Of a DNA stretch of 53,620 nucleotides, positions 33,301-43,016 are shown in pieces; the stretch's first letter is position 1; each line of letters starts with the position of its first letter. The stretch comes from Cylindrodendrum hubeiense (Eukaryota; Ascomycota; Sordariomycetes; Hypocreales; Nectriaceae): assembly GCA_014621425.1 (NCBI GenBank), contig JAANBB010000227.1:1-53620 (forward strand). The letters are read 5' to 3'. The position numbers and the translations under genes were made by a program. The notes beneath the pieces are model-generated. The model saw only the letters and a program-made list of their open reading frames with translations. It searched no databases and was not told the origin of the DNA.

Positions 33301-34530
33301 CAATTTGCCGGTACTATGTTCAACTTCGATATTCGCTCATGCAGGTGCTCTATGACACCATGTTCGAGAATCTGATCAATGGCCTGCCGATCGCCCGTGC
33401 AATGGTATGCCTCTATATTTCAAACCCACTGAGTCCCTTCTTTTCCTCAACCAGTATCACTAACTTTCTAGCTCATTACTGATCCGGATGATACGACCCT
33501 TTTCAATGCAAACGAAGACTTTATCGACACGCAATATCTGCTTGGTCATAACATCTTGGTTTGCCCTGTCCTAAATCCTGGCGTTTACAATCGCGATATC
33601 TACCTTCTAGGTTCAGACCTATGGTATCTGTCCAATCTTCGGGTTGACGTTCAGGGTTATGGAACTGATCCACAGGGCCTCAAGCACGCTGCGCAACTAG
33701 AGAAGCCCGTATCTGGTGGCACCACTGTCTATTACGGCTGCGGTATCCCAAACGGGAATGACAACCCGTCGCAGATAGCCTTCGTAACTCCAGTCTATAT
33801 TCGTGGGGGTAGGTATCCGAACGTTGTTTTACAATATGAAGAAGGAGCTAATGGATCTTAGGTGCCATTATCCCACAGATCGACGTTCGACAGTCAATTG
33901 AAGAGGGTGATTTGAACCCACCAACAATCCACATTTATCCAGGCGACAAGAAGACTGTAGGTGTTTGTTTACACAAATATTAGAATATAACTGATCCTCA
34001 TTGCTAGGAATACTCCATGTATCTCGATGATGGTGTCAGCCGCGATAGCGCGCCCGCCTATCTCCCACAGTACAAGCACCGCCATGCTGGCCACGATGAT
34101 GATTCTGCAGAAGCGAAGAGCAAGTTCCGTGAAGTCAAGATAACCCAAGTGCGATTATTCTTCATTACTATCCGTTCGAACCAACTCACAACTGGCTTAG
34201 GACTATACTAGCTCAACTCGAGTCATCACGCTGTCGCATCCATGGGACGGGTATGATGCGTCGTCCACAGTGGGTGACACGTACTTTCTTGGAATCTGGG
34301 CTGTTAAGACTACAACTGTGACAGCGCCAGCGGATGTCATTGTTTCATTCCAAGATGAGACTGGCAAAGATATCAAGGACAGCCGGTTATTAGCTGAGTA
34401 CAATACTAACCGTGCTGTTCTGATAGTGAAGATACCTGTGGCTCTTGTACCCTCACTAAGCAGTGTTCATACTGATACAGTATTATCTGGGGCCAAGTGT
34501 ATTACTATTAATATTACTGGGCTAAATTAA
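30376..34530 (+). CDS. GH31 alpha-1,4-glucan lyase-like protein
   Basis: More than a dozen exons join in frame from ATG 30376 (MSAPNDPLNFIPADVF) to the stop at 34530, about 1,060 residues. Landmarks: WRIRYNPKF, YGQGALDAKEPLYHSTPFYL, KPRFILGHHQGCYGY, DVDFQDRYRTFTVNG, TNITPILTLRES, then LEFVWQDMTTPAAGDCYGDM near 32585-32640, RFAGLWTGDN near 32900, and AIIPQIDVRQS. Ordinary GH31 alpha-glucosidases have W-x-D-M-N-E at the nucleophile; WQDMTTP and the surrounding blocks are those of alpha-1,4-glucan lyases known from Gracilariopsis algae and morel-type fungi. Those enzymes cleave starch or glycogen by elimination, releasing 1,5-anhydro-D-fructose. There is no signal peptide, fitting a cytosolic enzyme acting on glycogen. 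The last join (ITQ to DYTSSTRVITL) uses the acceptor ending at CTTAG. No disruption is visible. Confidence 0.88.
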
Positions 34531-36195
34531 GGATGTGCGACTATAAATAGCAAACTGCTACTTATCTATCAGACTAGGGTTGGGTGTGAAGAGCTTGTAG
34601 GATGAGAAGAGCGAAGGATAGAGAGATCAATAAATACGGCGAGTAGTATGTGAGTGAGTGTCCTACTGTCTTAAATCTATAAATACTTATTAAACCTGTT
34701 TATTTTCTGTATTTCTTGGAGCTTAATTGAAGATCCCTTTTTTTGTTTTAATTTAAGTCGTATTTTAGTAATTTGGATTTATTTTCAAGGATGAATCTGA
34801 TCGCGATCTCTCGATCTTACCCTACAGCTCTCAATAATTGACTATTTGAATTTATCCAACAACCTTAATACTAGTCGGAACAGCCTATAAGTGACAATCT
34901 GGCTCAAATCAACTCATATCATAGCCGATATATCTATTAGGAATGTCTTTATAGGCATTCCATACTATGAGATCAGAGAATCCTAATATAATGTTCTGTA
35001 TCACTGGCAGACATTATAAACTTCCCCTGTGTCTTGTAAGAGTAACACTCTCGAACCTATTGAACCTTGTAAGAAAACGAAATATTATCACATTATACTG
35101 CCGATTACTATCCAACAATAACACCTTCTAATCCTCTTATCCTAGCATATATAAGACATATTAGTCAATTTATTAGTAAGATTAAGTACCTCCTGAGAGC
35201 CCAGACATCAAAACCACTCAAGTGTTTGATGCTACTTCCGGCATTCTGGACCATAGGTTAATGCGGTGTTTGAAAGCTTATTAATTAGATATTCACTTTA
35301 ATAGTCACTTGTACAATGTCTCCTATTTGGCAGAGTGACTAGGAGTATCATAGAAGATGCGGATATTTCCACTTATCGTATCACTCAAGTAAGAAGATTT
35401 TATCCGGTACTCCTTAAACCGCAAGGCGTTAGTGACTGCAAGTCCAAACTATCATATACCTACTCCGACAATGTCCTGTCTATCGAGTCCATCGCAGTCA
35501 GGTCTACTAGGACTTATGCAGCGTTCATATCCGTGTCGCTGCTCCTTTTGGTTCCGCCGTCTCGCAGGGCTCAGTCACCGTTGATCAGGTTGGTAACGAG
35601 CTGCAAGCCCAGTGGGTGATCTTGAAGGAAACGTCAGTCACGCTTACGCTAAATACGCCTCTGATTCTTTAAGTTGTGAGGTGTGAATACTTTGGGCTCA
35701 ATCAAGACCTACATAGATGTATTGAATAGCATAATATTTGAGACCGCTTGGACATCTGAAAAGCCTCGTATTGTGATGTAGACTCCGATGTGCAAGGGAA
35801 ATAAAATCGCTGATGTTGATATGACAAAAGTCCGCAAATATAATCAGGGTTGATAAGTACTGTTTCTTTAAGAACTGACTCCGTAATGCACTGCATCGAT
35901 GTACTGATTAGTTTGGACAAGCCGGGTAGAACGCTAAGCAAGACATCAAGTTAATGGTCAAGAAGCGGCTTGAAGAGACGAAGAGTAAGTAAAAGGTTGA
36001 CTGGGCTGATGGAAAACCGCAGAGGAAGAAATAGTACTGAACCAGAAATCAGAAGGTCTGCATGAAGGTACAAATTAAGATATGAAACGACCAAAATATA
36101 TCATCATTTCAGTTGTACTCCTTCTTCACCGGCATTGATTGTCTAGAGTGCCTACTGAAGTAGAAGATCTTCCTAATCCTTTCCCAGTGCGAGGT
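34531..36195. other. intergenic, no gene seen
   Basis: About 1.7 kb of moderately AT-rich sequence between the glucan lyase and the first LysM remnant. Frames are short and without recognisable features. No repeat or RNA gene was noticed. Confidence 0.5.
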
Positions 36196-37420
36196 TCAAA
36201 GTGAGGATATAACTCTAGGTGCTACAAGCTAAGACGATACTCCCACGTAAACATTGTATTTCAACCACAAGTTCAAACCACCTAGGGATTCCATTTGCCA
36301 ACCTTGGCCTCAGTAATCTTGTACTTCTGGGCGATGCACCAGCAGCTGTCAGTCTTTATAACCTCATGCCACTTGTTGCACTCGCAAAGGGCGCTTGGCT
36401 GGGTTGGAGTTGGGTGAGAATTGTTGCAACCTGTTGTAGTTGCTGATCTAGTGGACGTAGATGCTACCATAGTTGTTGCCTTGGTTATCGCCGTAACTGC
36501 TGGACTGTCTTTCGTACCTTCGAATCTTAGCAGGGCTCGCATGTTATTTTTGGCCAGGGTTGTTCACTAACCAACACAATAGGAGTACCCAACCCAGAGC
36601 CCAGAACAATCATCATGCACGGCAGTGTTCCACTTGAGAAATTTGGCCGTGTCTAGGTTACTGTACTTGACCACAATGGTATCACAAACATCGCCTTTGG
36701 TAGCGACATGCCATCTGGTGCAGTCTTTTACGATACCAGATTGAGTCTCGGTAGGCGCTGTGTGGCCAGCTGGGATAGCGGTGGTAATGGTGGCCAGTGT
36801 GGTGGCAGGCTTATGGCCAGGGACAGAGATGCAATGTCAATATTTGGCCTAGAGACCACTGAAGTCATCACCAACGGCTGGGTTCAATTTAGCGAATTCC
36901 TTTATTGTAAGCCCATAACCGTTGGCGATAATATCGCACATTTCGCCCTTCTTGGCGAAGTGCCAGTTATTCATAGTTGCTAATTGTGCTGTTCAAGGTT
37001 GGAGAATGTGTTGACGATAGTGTCGCAGTAGGGGTTGTTGCGGTGGTCATCGAAGAGACAAGGGTCCCGCTATTGCTTCTACACAATATGAAGAGCCAAG
37101 CTCGAGACCGCTACAGTCTTTTTTGACTGATGGGTTCCATACGGAAAGCAATCAATTTAGTAAGTCGGATTTCAGAAGGGTGGAACAATGTGATAGAGCG
37201 TACCTAGGCCACGAATTCTTCGTGGGTGAGGACCCACCACGATTCAACATGGTCGCAGTCTTGGTCACTGGAATAAATAGTGTAGTAGTATGTGCACCAT
37301 TTCGTCGTGTTGTTGGGCACCCAGAGCTTATTGTCTCGTCGTTGCTGTACCAGCGTGTTATATGGAACACGGTGTAACGCCAAGGCATTAAGTAACAAAA
37401 AAGGCAAATGAAAGGATCAA
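36196..37420 (-). pseudogene. multi-LysM protein gene, decayed (copy 1)
   Basis: The minus strand shows remnants of four LysM modules in series. From the N-terminal side: KWCTYYYTIYSSDQDCDHVE to THEEFVA and CSGLELGSSYCVE; then WHFAKKGEMCDIIANGYGL to KLNPAVGDD; then CTRWHVATKGDVCDTIVVKY to CSGLWVGYSYCV; then CNKWHEVIKTDSCWCIAQKY to KWNP. Threonine-rich linkers separate them. The modules are broken by TAG where tryptophan is expected (after EEFVA, and in the GLW position of module 2), a TGA shortly after, lost cysteines, and a frame change after the last KWNP. LysM proteins bind chitin oligomers in walls; fungi secrete such proteins to shield their chitin. The N-terminus and signal peptide could not be found. 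Confidence 0.7.
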
Positions 37421-38262
37421 CAACATGTTTAAAGAGTGTGGGTTAAGCAACAAGGAATGTATGATTGCGGAACGTTGTTCAGAACCTGTAGTGAAAGTTG
37501 GGCGAGGGTAATAATGTTCACGGTCGGCTCTTGTCATTTGAATGTAGGATATAAGTAATCCAGAGGCAAGCCGTCAAACAAGGCTTTTTCTTTTTGGAAG
37601 ATTAACTGATGCTCGAAATGATTTCGAAACCGCTGGAGGATCTCTACTGCCGACGGAATTGAGGTGGTGGGGCGATAGGGGGGAGTAATTCTAGGCCTAA
37701 CAGGAAATTCTTGGTCAATTCTAAACATACGCAACCAACAATTCACTTGGCGAGTCCTTGGAATATGGTAATTGCTCATGTGGCCGCATAATGAGGAATA
37801 ATCCGGAACAGGTTTTAAGCGCTGGGGCTGATGTCGAGTCTGGACCAACTCGCCAAGGCGCTAGCAAATACGAAGAGGGAAAAAGACGCCCGGTATTATC
37901 GTCGATCACTTCTACGGTCTAAATGATAAGCCACCCACAAAGGGGTCGTGTCTCGGAAGTAGAACTAACAGCAAACAACCAACAACCAACAACCAATCCG
38001 CCCGCTAGGCATGCACCAGTAGTCAGCACAGGCCAAGGTGATTTTATTTGCCAGTCAGTTCCTTGCACTGTGCTGTCATGCATGAATATCACTCCTGCAG
38101 AGTTTTCATCGAGAGGGGGCTGGGCACTGCCTCGCATCGGTGCCTCTGATTACAAAACTCTCCGTTGTTGGTCGCTCCAATCATAGCCCAACTCAACTAA
38201 GCTTATTTCAAACAGTCCGCAGCAGGGTCCGCTTACGCCCCATTGATTTCATCCTTCAGAAC
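37421..38262. other. intergenic between LysM remnant and unknown gene
   Basis: About 840 bases without a supported gene. It contains a tandem run of CAACCAACAACCAAC at about 37977-37995, inside the likely upstream region of the gene at 38263. A 104-residue minus frame at 37534-37848 has no recognisable domain. Confidence 0.4.
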
Positions 38263-39274
38263 ATGGCGTATTTGCTCGAACATGCCGAGTATGGCCATAT
38301 TCCCTTCGACCTGTTCGCTCTAGTATGTTTTCTTAGCGGCCGGATCAGGCCATTGCCGGTCAAAGCTGCCGATCATGACTGACTCGACCAACTCACAGGA
38401 GAAATGGGAGTATGCTCAGCCAACAGAGAATGACCAAGGCCAGTGGAATATCCTCGTCAAGGACTATCTATCACATCCACTCGAGCAACGTAAAGTTCAT
38501 GCTTCCTCACCTTAAACCTCACCACAAGCAGCGTGAGTTAATTAAAATCAGAAATATCACGATTTGGCCGAGGAAATTCACGACCATGAAGCGTCGAGTC
38601 CTTTCTTCGCACAAGAAAACATTGCCCGTGTCCTACAACCACATCAAACCATTCAGGAGCGTAATGTTAGTGCTCTAATCGAATTTGGCTATACCACCCC
38701 GCTCTGGCTACGGGTTTGCTATGACCCAGATTTGGAAGATCAATATAACCGGTTCCTCGACAATTGTGATATCGAAGACTTCTTCAACATGGAGGACGAG
38801 CAGGATGACATGACACTCGATGATGCGCTCTTATACGACGCCGGTCCGAGCTATGACAGGGATGCCATCTTGAATACCATGGTGACTCGAATCCCTTCTC
38901 TTTTTGACAAGCCCCGATCTTTCCACATGGACCCGGAATCTGAGGTTGATGGCGAGAAGTCTGCGCTAGAATTTGCCGAAGAAAGGGCGCACACCTTCTT
39001 ATTTGTGGCAGATGCAGAGGCTATCAAGGAACATATGCTCAAAATCATGTGGCTTGATTGTTACGGAAATTGCGTATGGAATAACAAGATAGAACCCTGC
39101 GAGGTGGCAGGCATGTGTGCCATGTTTTTGGGAGGTTTTACGCTCACGGAGGCCGTTCATGGATATTGCCAGTACGGAAACCCCGAGGGTTACGGGAAGA
39201 GATATAGCGAGGACCTTCCGCTGATAACTCAAACAAGGTTAAGACTTGAGCTTGCAAATAAGCCCACTAGTTAG
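38263..39274 (+). CDS. conserved-looking hypothetical acidic protein
   Basis: I propose three exons. Exon 1 from ATG 38263 reads MAYLLEHAEYGHIPFDLFAL and ends at a GTATGT donor; the acceptor CACAG joins in phase to EKWEYAQPTENDQGQWNIL. A second intron, with an unusual GTTCAT donor after EQRK and acceptor ATCAG, leads to KYHDLAEEIHDHEASSPFF and a long frame to 39274. Total is about 280 residues, strongly acidic in the middle (NMEDEQDDMTLDDALL), without signal peptide or membrane helix. No domain is recognised. It lies divergent from LysM remnant 1 and convergent with LysM remnant 2. The last exon is solid; the second intron is doubtful, and an error or mutation there is possible. Confidence 0.5.
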
Positions 39275-39399
39275 ATCCAGGAATTACTGATAGTCAATTT
39301 TATAATGAACAATAGAGATTGTATTTGTGCTACAGCAGTACTTTAATGCTTGCTTTATCCCTCAATTCGATTTGAGAATCAGTCAATCACAGCAACTGC

Positions 39400-40985
39400 C
39401 CCGTTCTCGATCAAGCCAACTGCACCAACGTTTGATGTAAAAATACTATCCCGATGGTATAAATGCGGTAGGAAGACAGCTGGAAGGGAAGGAGGTACTG
39501 AGAAGAGTTTCTCCTGTGGGTTCGGGAGAGCAAGATGGCTCTTGGCACTCTTCGTCTAGGTACTCCCAGAGAAAGCCTTGTTGAATATCTTTGTTGGAAA
39601 TAGGACACCGGGCGATATACTTCTTGTACTCTTTGGCGGCTGTGAGATTTGCTGTGCCAGTCATCGTAGGAATTTTTGTGATAATAACGGGTATGGTATT
39701 GTTAGGTGCATTTGTTCCAGCTGTCGGCGCAGGAGCCCATGACCCTGATGATGTGGTCCACGAATCCGACCAAGTGACTTCGGGAATTACTTCATAGGAA
39801 TCTTCTCTTAGAGGACTGGGTATTGTTGTTAGTTGAATGGTACGCCGAGATGTTGTGTGCAATGAGAACCTACGAAACGCAAACTGTTCTACCCTTGAGC
39901 GAGGCTATGTTATTGCAAGACGGATGAATAACGGGGTTCCAAGAGACAAATTCCGTGAGCGAAAATCCGTACTTGTGTAACAAAGTGGCACAAGTCTCAT
40001 TGGATTGTATCTATTGGTAGTCAGCTTTAATCTTGCTGTCGGCATTTCCACCCTGAGTAAGGAAGTCCAACATTGTGCAAAGCGCAACCGGAACCAATGC
40101 AAACTGTGTCTGCTTCCTTCATAGATTAACACTTGAAGTCAATGCTGTTATCGGCTGAGAACCGATCGATTGAAAGTTTGTGATAGTTTGCGATCGACAT
40201 GCAAGTGTCGTTGGCCTTGACAGTGTAGTTGCTGCCGAAGCATTTCCTCGCCGGTGTGCTGGTGGAACTAAAATGATTAAATGAGTTTTGCAAGCCTTCC
40301 GAGATTAAACGGATAAGTTATATGGTAGAATTACACTGGCTGTGAGTTATTCCCTATTGTCGTGGCCACTGGATACTGAGAAGAGTTGACGGAGCGCGAA
40401 CGTAAAAGCTCGGAAAATTCCTTCGGACCGACAACGTCGGGAGCATAATGGGTATTCACAAAAGATGCAAGGTACTTCAGTGTGCAATCGTTACACCTTT
40501 CGGGTTTCTTGTTTGTAATACTGGGGATACAGTAATTATTCGTCTTCTTCGCAACGATGCAGGAGTCTTGATGAGCCCAGTGAAGCGGCTTTGCAATATT
40601 GTTCCCGGACATTGAGATGTTCAATCCCCATTCACGGTCAGTTGAGCCACATTGTTTATCTACCATTTTAGTGAATGACTAAGGACCGGTCAAAATGGCG
40701 AAGGCAAAGACTAGTATTTTGGCGCTTTCAACCTACCTCGATGGATTCAGTGCAGGTGGAGTTGCAATATTCCGACAATAATGCCTCCGTGAGACTCCCG
40801 AGAGTCACCCACTCCGAAGAACGAACCAAGCGCGGTGAAATTTGATATCGGAGCTGAAAGACTCTCGACATCCTGCCGGAATTGACCTTGGGATTTCACC
40901 TGGATTGGCACAGAGCCTGGCTGAGAACACCTGCAAATGCGTAGTAGATAATAGAAGAGCTATGAGGAGCGTTATGGTTATTTCA
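39400..40985 (-). pseudogene. LysM protein gene, decayed (copy 2)
   Basis: Read on the minus strand. Near 40960 a hydrophobic leader (TITLLIALLLSTTHLQVFSA) precedes ARLCANPGEIPRS and later LLSEYCNSTCTESIE. Then KQCGSTDREWGLNISM, SCIVAKKTNNYCIPS and CNDCTLKYLASFVN to FSELLRSRSV (40666-40331). Then a LysM module, NYTVKANDTCMSIANYHKLS to ADNSIDFKC, followed by an in-frame TAA before SMKEADTVCI. The C-terminal part is SWAPAPTAGTNAPNNTIPVI. This order (leader, Cys-rich head, CNDC block, LysM) is common in secreted fungal LysM proteins. The leader has ATA where a start ATG would be expected, frames change between blocks and a stop interrupts the LysM, so it is a pseudogene. Confidence 0.65.
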
Positions 40986-41170
40986 GCTTGATTGATATGA
41001 TTGTCTGAACCTTCTGATATTGAAGAGTGATCGCCGACCTGTGTGTTTTTTACCAGATTTGAGTCTGGTTAGAGACATTAACAATTTTACGATACCAAAG
41101 GAAATGATTATATTAGGGTTAAAAACAATTATAATGCTTAGCATACGTGCAAGCTCCACAACCCCCCTCG

Positions 41171-41935
41171 TCATAATTGTGGAGAAGGTTTCCTAAACCA
41201 GTTCTTTACCTTCTCGTATATGGCTGTAAGTTGAAAATACCGCAGTTTAGAAGCGGAATTCACTTGCAACATTTGGCTGGGCCCCCGATAGTTAACACCG
41301 GCCATGTCCAGTAACCCCTCGGTGGCAATCTGATGGAGAAAAGCATCGTCTAACCCGTATCTAGTCCGGCCTGAGAATTTCATGAACCGAGCTCCGATAG
41401 CTGTGCCAAACTGCTCGCCCTCTTGTGCTGATACAACCCAGTCCTCCTGTGGGCGTTCGGACCTGCCCGCGCACACCCAAATAGGCTTATCCTGCTGCTC
41501 GACTCCAAAGACCTCTGCATGGAGCTTCTTGATGTAATCAAAAGTATCTCTGTCGGTGACGTCATATACGAGCAGAAAAATGTTTCTTTCTCGGAGTGTT
41601 TCGGCCAAGTTGGTGTGATTGTGGCTCCGATAGAGCCAAATGATCAGAGTAACACGGTGACCCTCAATCTGTAAACTCGTTCTCTCTTCGTAGTTACACG
41701 TAGGATCATCCCAGTAATCTTCTTTCCATATAAGCTGGTAGAGTCGTTAGCTTTCTTGAAGCTCGGCAAGTTTAAGAAATGTTGGAAAACATGTGTATCC
41801 TACCCTATACAAGACACTGCGAGAGCTGCTCCATTCATGTCCTAGTACAGGTACCTTGATCGTTACGTCCTGGTTCTGTGAAAAATATTCTTGGATGATA
41901 GCCTTGTCTTGTTGCGTTACGATCGCATTCGACAT
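41171..41935 (-). CDS. Ras-superfamily-like protein lacking GTP-binding motifs
   Basis: Two exons (41935-41804 and 41734-41171; GTAGGA donor, GCTAAC lariat site, CCAG acceptor) join in phase to 231 residues. The fold order of a small GTPase is visible: strand TIKVPVLG at the P-loop, DPTCNYEERTSLQIEGHRVT resembling the effector and second-strand region of Ras, RNIFLLVYDVTDRDTFDYIK as the strand and helix after switch II, and a C-terminal helix. Yet the nucleotide motifs are missing: GHEWSSSRS replaces GxxxxGK(S/T), WLYRSHNH stands where DTAGQE should be, and VCAGRSER replaces NKxD. There is no C-terminal CaaX box (ends PSPQL). Either a pseudo-GTPase or a divergent family member. I chose the start MSNAIVTQQ; an in-frame upstream ATG at 42073 is possible. 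The frame is intact. Confidence 0.65.
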
Positions 41936-43016
41936 TTTGAGTGGGCCTTGGGCAGAATTGTAGATGCCTTGCGGATGAGAAGAGTGGAGAGTTCCATCAT
42001 TTCCCACCTGTTGCCCTGCGTTTCCCAACTGGCTATCACGTGTTGTTTTAGATGGCACAGCCTCACGGATCAACCCATCAGATGTGGCCAGTCATCAAAT
42101 GCGACGAGGGTCCAGATAAAGAGGGCGCTTAAGGTGTGCAGAAATAATCTGGTTGGTACAAACTCAATTTCCAAAAGCTGAAAATGAATGACTCAGCGTT
42201 CTGTTGGTTGTGTGTCCAGGAGGATCCGCTCATTCTGCAATGCTGCATTGTCTGTCATGTTGATTCGCCAGCGTTGAAGGATCCGAGCTCCTGAAACAAG
42301 GAGAAACGCAGCACAGCCTTTAAGTGCCACATCGCTACAGTACTCATGACTCAGATATTTAAAGAAACAAGGCATGCTTGTCCACATGCACCCCCATGAT
42401 CATGCGTTGAGGTAGGTTGGTTGAAGCTTGTTTGAGAGAGCACGGTTACGTTGTGCCCTTTTGGCTGCGACCCTGGTTCCCATGCAGGTAACAACGGGGC
42501 ATCTGCTTCTTAAATGTACGTCTCTAAAACGGTGACGCGGTGAAATGGCGGCAAAGCATGCGCACCAGCCGCTTGTTGGGAACACCAAGGACTTGATGTA
42601 ATCACATTTACCCATCCGAGCCTTGCATTATCAACTCATATCATGTGCAGGGCCATGCTACACAGAAACCGAGGTCCCCCTTCGAGGCGGGAATGTCCCA
42701 TCTGACCCCCTATTCAGGGTTTCAAATCCCGATGTTGGCTCGACTTGATGTTGGCTCTAATGTTATAATCATGTGGCCGAAACACTGGGAACATGATCCT
42801 ATGTTGTCTATAATTAAATGAAATGTGAGGCTTCTCGTATTGCACCGTAGCATTGTCTGATGAGTGCCAGATATCGAGATTGTTAGATTTACCGAGGGCT
42901 TCCCTCAACTTGTCGATGCAGTCTTGTTATGTAGACAACTCCGTATATAATGAACGAGCCAATCACCACGAAACCGAGTTGACAGACAGAAACGACAGGC
43001 CAAGTAGAATTTCGCC
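41936..43016. promoter_or_regulatory. divergent upstream region, no gene seen
   Basis: About 1.1 kb between the Ras-like gene (minus) and the subtilase gene (plus), holding both promoters. No recognisable element or RNA gene was identified. Confidence 0.4.

Noticed and set aside
37534..37848. 104-residue minus-strand frame
   Set aside because: No recognised domain, no supporting splice sites and it overlaps the likely upstream region of the gene at 38263.
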